From Paramecium octaurelia (lineage: Eukaryota; Ciliophora; Oligohymenophorea; Peniculida; Parameciidae), in contig CAJJDP010000011.1 of the NCBI GenBank assembly GCA_905182995.1, forward strand, positions 632,432-696,431: a stretch of 64,000 nucleotides of DNA. The letters run 5' to 3'. The notes under the pieces were generated by a model. That model did no database searches and was not told the origin of the DNA. It saw only the letters and a program-made list of their open reading frames with translations. The position numbers and the translations under genes are program-made. Of this stretch, positions 11,701 through 25,096 are shown piece by piece. Within the stretch, counting starts at the first letter, position 1; each line of letters opens with the position of its first letter.

Positions 11701-14700
11701 TTAAGTTGTAAGTACTGAATTCTATACCATCTGTATGGAATAGAGCCAGAGTTCTGTCTCCTATTTTTTATGCATCACCCAACGAATCAGGATTTGAAGA
11801 AGTGAATCTGTATATCAACTATTGAGTCTTAACTGGCAATTTGAACCATCTGAACCATAATTGAATTCCATATTCTCTGGCCTCTTCACTTATGTGTGTA
11901 ATATGTTGATCCTCTTCTATCTTAGTAACATCATGTTTTCCAATCAAAACCTCATACTTTTTGGTTGGAGCCAAGATATCAGGCATAACATCCTTATTCT
12001 TAATTCTTTAGAGTAAACCCTATTTGTTATCGATATAAGCACCTGGACCAAGATTGAACCTGATTGTGGTTATTTGCCCATTGAAATTTGTATAATATTT
12101 TCCTGCATTACCAACAGTCAATTACAAATAGTTATTTAATAATGAGTGCATAACATCCATTTGAATGCCTGATGTTGTATCTTGATAATGAGTGAATGCC
12201 ATGGCATGTCCTTAGGTTTAAGAGATTCTCTTAAAGCTGAAATAAATATATGTCCATTCACTTTCAGAGTCAACATGATAAGGGATATCTCCAGCCACAT
12301 TGTTTGATTTAGTGATGACATCATATGTTCCAAAATGATAGGATTGTTTTCCTAATAAAACCAATAGAACTCTGTCTCCTGGATGATCAAAATCTTTGTA
12401 ATCTTTATTACTGGTGAGTCTGCTCAATCCCATTAATTCTGGTCTGCTATATATAGTATTCTTGCTTGCAAAATATTGGAATTTAACCCAATAACCATAA
12501 CCATATTCACTGACACCATGCAAGTGCAATTTATCACTTTATTCGAATTCAATATGTAAAGGTACTTCATCACTTTATGATGAACATTCTAAAATAGTCT
12601 CTTCATGATGTGCTTCTTGTCCTGCCTATTGTAATTTGATATGATCTGTTCCACTGATGAATCCGAAATGAACTTTAATATTTTCATTTTCATCAAATCC
12701 TCCCTCTCTGAATGATCCATCTCCAATATTAATAACCCATGTTTTAATTTGACCAATAAATTAAGTGTATTGTTATTTCTCTTAGATCAATACAGAGAAC
12801 ACTGCCAAATAAAAATGATTCACCTTTTCCTATTTAAATTCGCTCTCTGTAAATGTGTATCTCAAATAACCATAAGTCTACTGTTTCTATTAGGAAAACC
12901 CATAATAAATGTAGGTCCATTAATCAGCATACTCTCCATAAGCTTCATCTTAAGTAGCTAATTTGTATTCGCCTTCATTTTGATTATAAGTGATGAAAGA
13001 GAAGGCTTGATCTCCTCTGATTATTTGTAAGGTCTCTTCATTCTTACCATCCAAATCCTCCAATCTCTTTTAAGCCATTGTTATTAGATGTGACACCTTG
13101 CCAGTAACCAATGGACCATTCCATTTAACCCATCCAGATATAGCATACTCTTCTGCTCCTTAAAACTTGTCGAATTCATATTGGATTGGCTCCTCCTTAA
13201 GCTATTGAGGTGCTCCTACTAATTGTAAGGTTTATCTGGCTACTGGATGAATCTGTGCCTTCTCTGGTAGAGTATTCTAAGTAAAGATTCTTAATGTATC
13301 CATGGTGGGGATGAAGGATCCAGGTCCAAATGAAAATGATATTCTTGCCATTTCACCATTGAATAATGGAGCTGATGTTTTGCCAACAATGAATTCAACG
13401 TACTCAAGTAAATAATCATGGAAAGTGTCAAAGATAACTTCATCCACTTCACCATCAACACCAAATTGAACGTATCCTTTGGCCAATCCCTAATTTTCAT
13501 GTCTAATATATCCAAAGTAAACATAATTCCAATGACCTTCTAATGATGAAAACTCAATATCATCTTTCAATTCCAATGTCTAGAATTCATAAGAATCTGG
13601 AGTCAAAGATATTGACAAGGTATTATCTTTAGGAGTACTTGGTCTGTTGGCATTAGATCTAACTAATTTACCATCAATAGATTCAATAACATAGCCTTGA
13701 GTACCCATTCTAGCAATAGTGTGTATTGGTGCTCTCTTATTCAAATATTTCGGCAATGTACTCAACCATCTAGTCCATAATCCAAAACCATATTCACTTT
13801 ATCCGTTGATTCTCATTCCTTCCTCATTATGAATGATAATTTTATCCACAACATTTTCTGGAGCATCATATGCTACATCTCTAGCTTAATTAGCATCTCC
13901 AGCTATGTAAGTGATGGGCTTACCCACTTAATACACTCCCATCACTCCTTCGCCATAATTGAATGTCATCTCAAATTCTAAACCTTCTCTGTATGCTCCT
14001 GTTCCAAGATAAACACCAACATATCCAATCATACCGTTGAATGGAGATATGACATCATCACCGCCTAAAGTAACACTCAAACTGTTAACCAATCTGTGCT
14101 GGATGCCTTCGAATTTAACTTCTCCTACCAATCCTGGTTTAATCACTGCTCCATAGGCACGTCCTCCATCATTATCATATCCAAAGTAAACATAAGTCCA
14201 AATGAACTCAACACTTTCTACTGTCTTTGATAAGTAGGGTTATCCCTTTGCTCTATTACCCTTGGTTGTATAAGTATTGAAGTAGACTGTACTCTTGGCA
14301 CCACCACCATATGTATGATGTATTTCTAATGCTCTATCACCTAAAACTCCTTTTCCTGCAGTTTTGACTTTGTTTGATCTCAAATTAATTATCTAAAATG
14401 TATTTGGTTCATCCACTTTTAAGTCATCGATCCATCTAAACCATAATCCAACGGCATATTCCTCTATAATCAATTAAGATTCTTATGGATCAAAGTGGTA
14501 CTATTCACCTTTATCATTTCCATTCAAATGTTTAGGTTTCTGAACAATAGTTTCATCTATCATAGCAGGAACACTCTAAGGAGGATTACTCAAAGTCTTG
14601 AGAATTTCATCCAATGCTTCCTCTCCATCTACAAATGCTGGAGCATCAATGTCAAAGAAGATATTGGCGAATTGTCCATTCAATCCATTATAATCCATAT

Positions 14701-17700
14701 GCTTACCACCAAATATAATTTTGACATAAGAAGGGGGAATATGAGTAGCCTCTATTTCTACTCTATAGATTCCATTACCTTCTCCATAACTAACAATATA
14801 ACCCACAGCTCTTCTTAAGGGATTACTGTAGGAGAACATAACGAAATACCACATACTGTCCATATTCTCATTCAAAACTACTGCCTTATCTTTAGTCTTC
14901 AATTTTTCACTTGTATCGTATGTACTGAATACAAAGGAATTGTCAAACATGAATACTGCCAAAGCTCTGTCTCCATAAAATGAAAAATCTTCATATTCCT
15001 CATTTATAGTCATTCTTGATAAGAAATAGTATTCACCATCCTCTCTAGTGTGCTCCTTAACTGCATGTTCTGCATATCTCACCCAATAACCATAACCATA
15101 TTCAGAAGAATCCTGAAGCAATGATCTATCACTAAACTCAAATTATTCTGTAGGTTCACCATCAAATTCTGAGTTTTGATATTTAGTATTTACAGCCACA
15201 ACCTTTCTTTCTTAAACACGACCTGAATTAGCTCTATGTTTTGGTGGTTAAAACTATGTTGGTTCATTTGGATTAGGTTCTTCTCTTAATGATTAGATTT
15301 TTAATGAACGTTCATCACTAGATTTTTATTTTTTTGTTTTCTTTTAATCATCCTAATCCTTAGAGCCATCTTTGTGATCTTTATCTGATTTTTATTCTTC
15401 ATGTTCTTCTTCGTTTTCTTATTTATGCTAGCTTTTTTCTTTTTCTTCCGTTTCTTCACCTTCTTCTCTTTATTCACTTTCTTATTAATGTTCGCTTTTT
15501 ACTGTATGGTCTCCTTCTTCACCTTATTCTTTTTATTCACTATGATCTATCACACCATCTTCTTATTTTTAATCATCATTTTAATGTTCAACTTTTGATC
15601 CAATTTAAACATCTTTTTCATCATCTTAACCTTTAGATTAATTATCAACAACTATATCTTCTTAAGTTTCTGTTGTTTCGTGATCACTGTCTGATGATGA
15701 CTTTTAATCTTATGTTTCCTCTGTAGTATCTTCTACCTGTGTTTCTGATTATGTTTCTTATGTAACAGTCTCTGAGTTTTCACTTGTTGTTTCTTATGTA
15801 ATTGTCTCTGAGTTTTCACTTGTTGTTGTCTCTGAAGATTCTTCTGTTTTCTATTCCTATGTTTATTCTTATTTAGATTCTTCGGTGGATTCCTAGGTTT
15901 CAATTTCCTAAGGTTCTTTATAATCTGTATCTTTTGTTTCATCGCTTTCATTATCGGCTTGTTCAGTCTTATTTACTGTTGTTATTTTAACTTCAGTTGT
16001 GTCACCCTCATCATCAGTAGTTCCATTTTTAGATTCCTCAACAATCACGTTTTCTTTTGTTTCTGGCTCTACTTCTGTTAAGGGTTAATCATGAGTTTCA
16101 ACAATGATTTATTCTTATTCTTCCTATTATTCTTATTATTCTTATTGTTATTCTGTTTATTGTTATTGTTTTTCCTTTTATTCTTATTCTTATTCCTTTT
16201 ATTCTTATTGTTATTCTGTTTATTCTTACTCTGTTTATTGTTATTCTGTTTATTGTTATTCTGTTTACTCTTATTCTGTTTACTCTTATTCTGTTTACTC
16301 TTACTCTGTTTACTCTTATTCTGTTTATTCTTTTTATTCCTTTTATTCTTATTTTTTTTCTGTTTATTCCTGTTATTACTCTGTTTATTCTGTTTATTCT
16401 TATTACTCTGTTTATTCTGTTTATTCTTGGGATTATTATTCCTATTAATCAGATTATTTCTATTAATCAGATTATTCCTATTATTCAGATTATTCCTATT
16501 AATCAGTTTATTCTTATTATTATTATTCCTATTTTTATTCTTATTATTCCTATTTTTATTCTTATTATTCAGATTATTATTCCGATTATTATTATTCAGA
16601 TCCAGTATTTTCTTTAGTTTCGTTTCCATTAGTTTCTTCTTTATGTTCTTCTTCTCCTTAACCTTTTTCCTAATCATCATCTTTTTTTTCACTCTAATCT
16701 TCATCATTATTTAATCCTTCCATTTTACTTACTTTAGCTGTAGACACTACCTCTTATTATTTATTTTATAAATCATCGGCATTCTCCTTAGCTTCTCCTT
16801 CAATTTCATGACCCAATGCTACATATCTTTTATTTCCTTTAATTTCATCAACTATTTCTTTAGGCACCAACTTCTTAACTTATTTTCTTTATGGTTTTTT
16901 GTTCTCATCCTCATATGTTGGATAAGTATAATGTTGGGGTTCATGATAGATGTGATCAGGAGGAGTTTCAACATCTTCCTCTTCAAAATAATAATAAACT
17001 ATTTCTTCTGGCTCCTCATCGAAATTTATCACTTCATCATCTGGGTCATTATCTATAATTATTGTTGGTTTTTTAATTTCTTGGTCACACACTCTCTTTA
17101 AAGTTTGAAGCTAACTTATCTTTTGCCTCAATCCTTAAGTACGTTTTGCATATTAGCATTAATTTAAGTATTAGTGGATTTGTTCTTGAGTCTACCTCAA
17201 ATGGGCTATGATTTTATTTGCTAAAGCAATCTTCTCCTCATTAGCTAATTTATCATCAATTATGAATACTTTAGGTTCCATTCAATTAAGCAACGTATTC
17301 AAGAGCATCTTCCACTTTGCAAGCTGCCCATTTGTTTTATGTAAATATGCTTTTCAGTGATTGGCTCACTTTACTCTAGATTGACACCAGCATTGTTGAG
17401 TGAATCACAGAAATTGTACCTTTAGCTTTTTCAACTATGCTTATAACTTAATTGATTATTGCAAGATCCTTGATTAATTGCTCTCTATTATCTATAATAT
17501 CAACCCATCTTGCCAACTCTGCTATTGTATATTCAAAATCAGTGTGACAATTTAAATGAGAAACATCTAGATTTTATGCTTCAGTGTAGGTCATCCCTGA
17601 CATTTTATATAAATATACCTTGAGTTCTAAGCTCTGATGCTTCTATTTTCGTAGAGATAACCACAACCATCAACAACAAGAATGTTATTAAGGTTTTCTT

Positions 17701-17703
17701 CAT
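8713..17703 (-). CDS. Giant secreted protein with ten ~213-residue repeats
   Basis: The predicted protein has 2,972 residues. The start is ATG 17703-17701, followed by a clear signal peptide (MKKTLITFLLLMVVVISTKI). Introns lie at 17597-17618 (22 nt), 17245-17269 (25 nt) and 8923-8947 (25 nt); after removal the length is exactly 2,973 codons ending at TGA 8715-8713. Order: signal peptide, a ~150-residue helical segment, an acidic segment, a Q/E/T-rich low-complexity tract (16.1-16.7 kb), then ten tandem domains to the end. Each domain opens with [DE]Y-x(3)-[GL]W-x-[RK][WF], continues with a GDR-x-L motif, an F-x-TY-D motif, W-x-Y-[VI]-Y, and closes with F-x-G...G-x-G-[AS]-[FY]. This is typical of beta-sandwich (LamG/ConA-like jellyroll) folds, but that fold is my inference. 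It is Cys-poor and has no C-terminal anchor, so it is unlike the surface antigens. Confidence 0.85.
8950..15125 (-). repeat. Ten tandem coding repeats, ~640-bp period
   Basis: The signature EY-x-x-G-x-W recurs near 15,100, 14,460, 13,800, 13,155, 12,510, 11,875, 11,240, 10,620, 9,985 and 9,345 (minus strand). The spacing is 620-660 bp. The repeats have diverged at both DNA and protein level, so this is an old amplification and not a recent array. Confidence 0.8.
16090..16720 (-). repeat. Low-complexity Q/E/T tract, extreme strand asymmetry
   Basis: The plus strand is almost only T, C and G units of the type tta, ttc, tgt and ctc. On the coding strand these read TAA (Gln), GAA/GAG (Glu) and ACA (Thr), giving runs such as QEQTEQEQT. 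In the standard code the same DNA reads as a long Leu/Phe-rich frame on the other strand, which is an artefact. It acts as a disordered acidic spacer between the N-terminal part and the repeats of the giant protein. Confidence 0.8.
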
Positions 17704-18975
17704 TTATGTTAAAAAAATATATGCTATAAACCGTTTTTTATTTGTTATTAAATTTTATTCTTTACCAAATGAACTTTTAAAGGTCCACGATATTTTGATC
17801 TAAATCCAAATTCAAACACTTCGCATCTTAATCCTCTTTCTCTACTCCCTTATAAAATTTGGTCCAACAAATAATTTTATCTGCCAATATTAGTAACTTA
17901 GAAAAATCTCAATCTCTACTAATTAAATATCGATTTTGACAATTAATAAAAGTACAATTTTATTAAATTATTAATTAATCAAAACACCAATCGAATTGGA
18001 TAATAAGACCCAAGTCTATTATTGTAATTGCCATTAAAGAGAATAAAATATCTATTTATTACCTTTACAAAACAATTTCAATTTGATAATCTAAAATATT
18101 GAACTATTTTATCAAAAATTCTATTTAAAATTCTTCATTTATATAAATTCATTACAACTTTTTTTTTTAATTAAGAAGCATTCAAATATTTTTATTTTTA
18201 CTTACTCTTCACAAAAATATTTAACCTAGAATAAAGTTACAAAAATTAATGATTCATTCAATCAGCTTGACAGTTTAAAAGATACTCTTTGCATAGTATG
18301 TTCATTCTACTTTACAACTAAAGAAAACATCTTTATAATTTATTCAAATCTATTTAAAATGACGATAAATAGAGACTCTTTTGAAATCTTTTTAAATTAT
18401 TGATAAAATTTATTCGTATTAGAGATTTAGATATTTAGATATAGAAAATACTTTAATTGTGGATTTTTGGAGAATAAATAATAATGTGTCGACATAAGTA
18501 GAATAAATGGATTTCTCATTTGATTAAAGTGAGAGTCTACAAGTCGATTATCTTATATATAGTTAACAATTTAACTTAATATTTTCCCTACATTAAATGG
18601 CCTTGAAATAAATAGAATTTAATGATTATTGATCATTGACATATCGGTATCAACAAAATTGTGTAAAGATTTTAGAGTAATTTTTTACCTTATCTTCCAT
18701 TATAGAATATTTAAATGTAAGATATTTAATTATATATAGGTTATGTGTGTGTATTTAATATATGAGTAATAAGTTTATTTTATATATTCACATATGGAAA
18801 TAAAAATTGGATGTTTATAGCAGTTTGATAATCAGAGCAATTTGTTGGCCAAAATCATTAAATATATATGTTTTCTACTCTAATTATGATTTAAGAGTAT
18901 GAATGAAGATTATGATTTATTTTAGTTAATTCGATAAGTTATGTTAGTTTAGATTGTATATAATTAATTTATAAA
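17704..18975. other. Long divergent intergenic region (1.27 kb), no gene seen
   Basis: This is unusually long for such compact DNA. It separates the starts of the giant secreted-protein gene (-) and the NEK kinase (+). It is strongly A/T-rich, with many TGA stops in all frames. A short stretch near 17,770-17,880 on the minus strand has somewhat balanced composition but no usable frame. I saw no tRNA-like fold. Confidence 0.5.
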
Positions 18976-21380
18976 ATGAGACCAAAAGAATCAGATGTAT
19001 ATAAGAGAATTCGTTTGTTGGGACAAGGGTCCTTTGGGAAGGCTTATCTTTGTGAATATTTAAAAGATCACTCTTTGTGTGTTATTAAACAAATGGACAT
19101 GAGATATTTAAATGATTAGGAGAAAAAAGTAATTTTTTTAGCTAAGTAAATCAGGAAACCTATAGAGAATTCAGGATAATGTCTGAGTTAAAGCATCCAA
19201 ATATCATTAATTTTAGAGAGGTTTATAAGACTGTAAAGGGGAAATTATGCATAGTTATGGATTATGCTGAAGGTATTGGGATCTAAATTACAATTAGGTG
19301 GTGATTTGGCTTAGGTGTTAAAGAATACAGAGGGACACATACCTGAGTCTAGGATTTTGGACTGGTTTACTTAAATGTGTCTTGCCATTAAGCATTGTCA
19401 CGATCGGAAGATAATTCATCGAGATATAAAAACTTAAAATATGTTCCTGACTAAAGACATGAGAATACGTTTGGGAGATTTTGGGATAGCCAGATTACTG
19501 AACAATACAAGGGACAAAGCAAAAACAATGGTTGGCACTCCGTATTATTTGGCACCTGAATTATTGGAGAATAAACCATATAGTTTTAAAGGTGACATAT
19601 GGTCACTTGGAGTAATACTCTATGAAGTAATAGAATCAATATTATAAATTAGATGTGTGCCAAGACTCCCCCATTTACTGCTGAATCGTTGGCATCGTTG
19701 GCCCTAAAAATAGTGCGTGGCTAATTTCAAGCCATTCCAAATGTTTACTCATCCCAACTAAGAACGTAAAACTAGTCTTATAATTAACAAAGATAGCCTT
19801 GTGAATTAGCTTTTAACAGTTAATCCTGAAAAAAGACCGGCTGTTCACCAAATACTCAAGCTGCCCATCATTACAAATAGAATTAAGAATTTCCTATCAG
19901 AGACTATGAAGAGGAGCGAATTCGATCACACAATATTGCACAACCAGCAGATTCATTTGTCTGATACAACTATTCCTTTGATTGATGACTAAGATGCAAA
20001 GGGTGACTTAATTGAGTAAACTTCAAAAGAGAATCAGGTTAAGCAATTGCCAGGAATTAAGAGTCCTCTCGTTAACTTGTAGAAATAAAGAAAGAACAGT
20101 GATTTAAAGAAACTACCTGAAATTAAATTGGCCAAGCTTGACAAGCCGCCCATAACCAGATAATAAAGCAGTCGATAACAATTGAATCAGCTTCCTAGTT
20201 AAAGGGTATAGCCATCTACTCCTGAAGTAGGTATTCATAATAAACAAAAAAACGGGCGCTTTATTACAAAAGAAAGTCCTGATTCTTATTAGGGATCAGA
20301 TCAAGTCATGGAAGAAGGAAACAAAAATAGTGAATTAGAGAGTCCTAAATTCTTTAAGAAAAATATTGACATTAAGCCTCACATCAAAAACATTAAGGGG
20401 CTTACAAAATTAGATTAAATCCAGAAAATTAAGCTTGGATTGAAATCTGAAGATGATGCCAAAAAACCCATTTATAGAGTTCATGCATAACCAAAAATGT
20501 CAGAATAATTAAAATAAAAGGAACGAAAGGTATCTGAAGAAATTGTTTCAAATTATTTAAAATAAGAGGAACCAATTAATTAATAGCATCAACTAGAAAA
20601 GATTTCGGAAACTCCAGAATAAAAACTACTCAATTAATCTACAATCAGTGATTTTCAAAACTCAGAAGAAAACATTGACAGTAACAAAAAATAAAGTATT
20701 TTGACACCTGCTTTCGAAATTCAAATTGATAAATAATTTCAAGCACCTGATTTGATTTCAAAGAAACCGTCAAAATTAATCAAACAGTCTATTTCTAAAA
20801 CTGATGAAGAGAAAAATAAGAAAAAAATATATAAAATAATTTATAGAGATCCCTTCTTAAGAAAGCCTCAAATTTAGAAACGAAACAGTGAAGAGGATAT
20901 GAAAGAAATGATTAATGAACTGAAAAATGTTCTTGTAAAGAAATTACATATATAAAATAGTCGGATTAATCAAAAAAATCAGAAGAACCAAATCTAAAAA
21001 ATGAAGTTGAATCTGAAGATTCTAGAATCTATTCGGAAGAATCAAGCGAAGATTTAAGAGATGATGCTGATACACTGCCACCATAAACTTAAGTTAATAC
21101 TTGGATGTAAAGTAATACCGAGCCAGTTGATATATCACAATCATAACCAGAACCGAGAAGGAAGATTAATAGTAATTAAAAGAGCTTGAAAGACAAATTA
21201 GTTCGAGAATTAGGACATCATTTTGAATAATTATTTAGATTAGCTAAATTATGCACACATTTAGAAGACTTGGGAAAACAACACTTAAAAATGGCTATAA
21301 TGGATAACATTAGAATCGATGAAAATAGAGCAGAAACTTGTGCAACTCTCTTGGTTACATTAGCCACAATTGGTTACTGA
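18976..21380 (+). CDS. NEK-family (NIMA-related) Ser/Thr protein kinase
   Basis: The protein has 756 residues and five introns: 19129-19154, 19273-19297, 19627-19652, 19766-19796 and 20935-20960. The kinase domain fills residues ~9-270: glycine loop [12 protein letters not shown], catalytic lysine in [34 protein letters not shown] (HRD), GDFGIAR (DFG), [11 protein letters not shown] and [13 protein letters not shown], closing with [17 protein letters not shown], a NEK-type ending. The C-terminal ~480 residues are a charged Lys/Glu/Gln-rich tail without a known domain and end in a helical segment. NEKs are expanded in Paramecium and commonly act on cilia and basal bodies; that role here is inferred from the family. 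All catalytic residues are present. Confidence 0.92.
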
Positions 21381-21643
21381 TATTTTTAAACTATAAATAG
21401 TTTTAAAGTTTTGGTTTTATTATATAATTCAATGCAAGTAGATATATATATTTTTGAAATACATTATTATCATTAAATTATATATATGGTATGATATATA
21501 ACCCTATTAGTTTAATTTCTAATCATCAAGTCTTCAATAGTGAAAGGTTACAATATAATTGTTGACTTATTAAAACTGTTAGTCGAAATAAAAAAGAAAT
21601 AAATTGATTTTTTAATAATTAAAATAGAAGCAAAATAAAAATC

Positions 21644-23081
21644 ATGATTGACAAAGACTTTATGCAGGATCTAGAAGATGAGGAAGAGTAGTAAATTGTA
21701 GAGGCAAAATAATAAGTTGAAGAAGAACCAACTTGTTCTTTACTGAAAGATAACAAATTTCTTTAGCATTACCAAAGAGTCTAAGAAGTATCTGCTTACC
21801 AAATCAAAGATGAAACTATAGACGCAAGTCATGAAGAATATCATCTAATTTTAAGATCTAATGAATATAGTACAATAATAGATTAAGAGTATTCATTTTG
21901 AATAATCTAAGGATTTTGAATATTCACAAATAATTGAAGGACGTATATCACAAAAAGTTTCCAGAATTGGAAAAAATTATCATAAACCCAATCGAGTATG
22001 TTAAGATAGTCCAATTAATTCGAAATTCTGTTGATCTTTAAGCAATAGATTTTTCAAAGCTTTTAAGTGGTCAATAAGTTGTTGCAGTGAACATTGCAGC
22101 TAAGCAATCTTTAGTAAGTTAGCTTTCAGAGGAAGATATCTCTTTGGTCGATCAATTGTGTCATAAGATTGAAACATTAGATAGCTACAATTAGAAAAGT
22201 AACACTTTATTACATTATTAGTCATTTGCTATATTGAATCTAGAATGAAGTATATAGCACCAAATGTCTCAGCCTTAATAGGTACCTAATTGGCATCTAA
22301 ACTGATGGCTGCTGCAGGAGGAATTGAAAAACTTGCCAACATGCCAGCAGGCAATATCTAAGTGATGGGAAGTGTTAAGAAGAATATGTTAGGAATGAGT
22401 AGAGCTATGCATAATAGAAACACGGGTTATTTTGGAACATTGGAAATTGTACAGAAAGCATCAGGGAAATTGTAGAATCAAATAGTAAGGATGCTAGCAA
22501 CAAATGTGGCCAAAGCAGCAAGAGTGGATAATATGAAGACCTGTCCCAAAGGGAATGTAGGAGAGGATCTAAGAATAAAAATGATGAAAAGGTATTAGAA
22601 GATTTAAGAACCTCCCCCTGCAAAATTAGAAAAACCTTTACCCATCCCAGATGAGAACAAGAAGAGAAGAAGAGGTGGAAAGAGGTTCAGAAAATAAAAA
22701 GAAAGATTAGCAATGACAGAAGTGAGGAAGTATGCCAACAGATTGAAATTTGGATTGGAGGCTGAGGATGAAATCAAGGATACTGGAATTGGGTTGGGAA
22801 TGTTAAGTTAAGGTATTGGTAAAGTTAAGCTACACATCAAGAAGGATAAACCTATTGGCCTCAGTAAGAAATTGCAATAAAGGCTTGCATAAACTAAGAC
22901 TTAATCTGGTGGGGGAACAGGAGGATTAACTTCAAGCATTGCTTTTACACCCACTTAAGGAATTGAATTAGTCAACCCAGAACCTGGATATTTGTCAAAG
23001 GTTCCTGATTAATATTTCAATAGAGAATCAGGGTTTAGAACTGTATTAAAAAAGGAAAGAGAATTTGGAAGATAGCATTGA
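21644..23081 (+). CDS. PRP31: U4/U6 snRNP factor PRP31
   Basis: This is the PRP31 family, a Nop-domain protein that binds 15.5K and U4 snRNA and holds U4/U6 to U5 in the spliceosome. The model is 463 residues (human about 499), with 23-nt introns at 21889-21911 and 22199-22221. An acidic N-terminus leads to EEYHLILRSNEY and EILNIHKQLKDVYHKKFPEL. The Nop core has YIESRMKYIAPNVSALIGTQ, GGIEKLANMPAGNIQVMGSV and RNTGYFGTLEIVQ. The basic C-terminal part has RRGGKRFRKQKERLAMTEVR, ANRLKFG, IAFTPTQGIELVNP and YF near the end. All blocks are in family order. It is a neighbour of RPS16 and NEK genes with no evident functional link. Confidence 0.96.
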
Positions 23082-23296
23082 TTAGTTTTATTAGTTTAAA
23101 TTTAAAAATACATATAAAAAATTTTTAGTATTGTTAGAGAAGAACAACTAGATATATTTATTTCATTAAATACAGTAAAATATGCACAAAGAGAGTATAA
23201 TCTAATTGGAATGGGTTAATGGATGGCAATGTTTTTGTGATTAGTTTCAAAAAGAGAGTATAGTTTATTTCCAAAATAATAATTATTAATTTAAAT

Positions 23297-24876
23297 ATGA
23301 TATAAAGTTCCACTCGTAACCGTTCTGAACAACTAATTTATTAACGAAGACAACAAGAATAATAAGTGGGCAAGTTGAGCACCAAGTTAAGATAGGAGCA
23401 ATATGAAAAAACCTTTGCGGCTTGGGAGAATAAGGGAAAGGATGTTGCCAATTAGTAATACATGAAGAATAGGTTTGCAAATTATTATATATAAAGACTG
23501 CAATAGATAAGAGCTGAGGCTGAAGAACATAAAGGATAAAGGAAATAAAAATTGGCTGCTTTGTTAAATGCTGAACATGAATAATATCAACAAGAAATCA
23601 AAGCTATGGTTGAGACTCCAGAATAGGTTAAGGAGAGAATGATGAAAGAAGTTGCAGAATTGAAACAAAGAAAGGAGATTGAGAGATCTAAGTAGGCAGA
23701 AGCAGCATATGAACGAAGATTTAGAGATAATGCTGATGAACTCAGATTAGTGAACTAGCAATTTAATGAATAACAAGCTGTTGCTTACAGAAACATGTAA
23801 ATGATGGAAAAATAGAAATTATTAGAAGACCAATATGAAGGTATTATAAATGTGCTATTTGAAACTAGAGGAAATGATTTATGCAGAATTATACAGAAGG
23901 GAAATTTTAAAGAAGGAGAGACTAGAAAAGGAAAAAGAAATTTAATAGAAAGCCAAAGTAGATGAGAGAAACAAAGTTTTAGGTATTCAGGCTTCAATGA
24001 ATGTTAATAAGTTTTAAAGAATCAAGGATGAAATTGAACAAGAGAAATAGATGCTTGTAAGATAATGAGATTTTAACATTTTAGAGAGAAGAATGGAAAA
24101 GAGAAGAGGAGAGACATAAATAAAGAGAACTTTAATATTTGAATTATAAAAAGGAAATTAATTAAGAAATTGCGTTAAATAATGAATAATAAAAAGAATA
24201 TAAAAAATAAATAAAGTAAGAAGAAAGGAAATAAGATAAAGAAATGATCTAGCAAGTCTTAGAGAGAGAAGAAGCCATTGCTAGGATGGAATAAGCAGAA
24301 AAACTAAGATAAAAAGAAGAAACTAGATAATTTTTACTTAATTTTAAAAACAGAACTAATGAATATAGTGTAAATGATTAATTGAAGGAAAGATTGATCA
24401 ACGAAGAGAATACTCGTTAATGGGAAAATAAAGAGGCTAAATGGAAGGCTGAAGATGTAATCTTGCAATTAATTTTAGGATGCTAGAGTTAAATTAATGT
24501 ATGAAGTCTATGCTTAGCGAGCAGAAAATGTAGAATTAAAGAAGAAACTAATCGAAGATGAAAAAAATATTAAGTAGCAAGATAAGGTGGAATTATTACG
24601 ATAGTTGGATTTATATTAGAAAGAACTAGAGGAAAAGTAAAGACTAGAATAAGAAGTAAAATACATATTTAATCGAAGAAAATTATGTAAACTAAAAACA
24701 ATTTGTTGAATCAAATGGATGAGAAGAAACAAAGATAATAAATGTTAAGAGATAAAAAACTCCAAGAAGAAGAAGCACTTCGTAGATAGAAAGAAGAGTA
24801 TGAGAAAAAAATAGAAATGGAAAAAGCTAAAGGGCGTGCTTTGCTCGATGAACTTAGAAAATAAAGACCTTATTGA
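23297..24876 (+). CDS. TPH-domain coiled-coil protein (CFAP53/MNS1-like)
   Basis: The protein has 492 residues and introns at 23841-23868, 24057-24084, 24457-24478 and 24656-24678; the frame closes exactly at TGA 24874-24876. It is almost entirely Glu/Lys/Gln/Arg-rich coiled coil. The pattern (FRDNADELRLVNQQFNEQQA, then VAYRNMQMMEKQKLLEDQ, YAELYRREILKKERLEKEKE, EEALRRQKEEYEKK) matches the trichohyalin-plectin-homology architecture of ciliary proteins such as CFAP53, MNS1 and CFAP45, and the length fits CFAP53 or MNS1 (about 500). Such proteins lie inside or along axonemal doublets. Which member this is cannot be settled by eye. The many TAA/TAG glutamines make the gene invisible in the standard code. 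Confidence 0.72.
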
Positions 24877-25096
24877 AATATTATAATCAATTCAAGTATA
24901 TTATTCTTAGAGGTTTTTCTCAATTGTATGTTAATATTACTTCTTTTGAACTTTTATTTCTAAAAAAATGTCTTCTAGTTACCTCTTTTGCATAATTATG
25001 ATTGCAAGGCTATTATAGTATTATAAGTTATCCAATTTTGTTGCATTAGCAGTTAATATAAAAAAATGATTAAATTAAATTATTTAATTATTGGAT

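Noticed and set aside
16091..16714. Long plus-strand Leu/Phe-rich frame that looks like a many-pass membrane protein
   Set aside because: It is the reverse strand of the Q/E/T tract; under the ciliate code the minus strand is continuous with a 2,972-residue protein.
17245..17281. Start of a separate gene at ATG 17281 (MEPKVFIIDD)
   Set aside because: A good 25-nt intron at 17245-17269 joins the signal-peptide exon to the giant frame exactly in phase, which gives a secreted protein of whole codon number.
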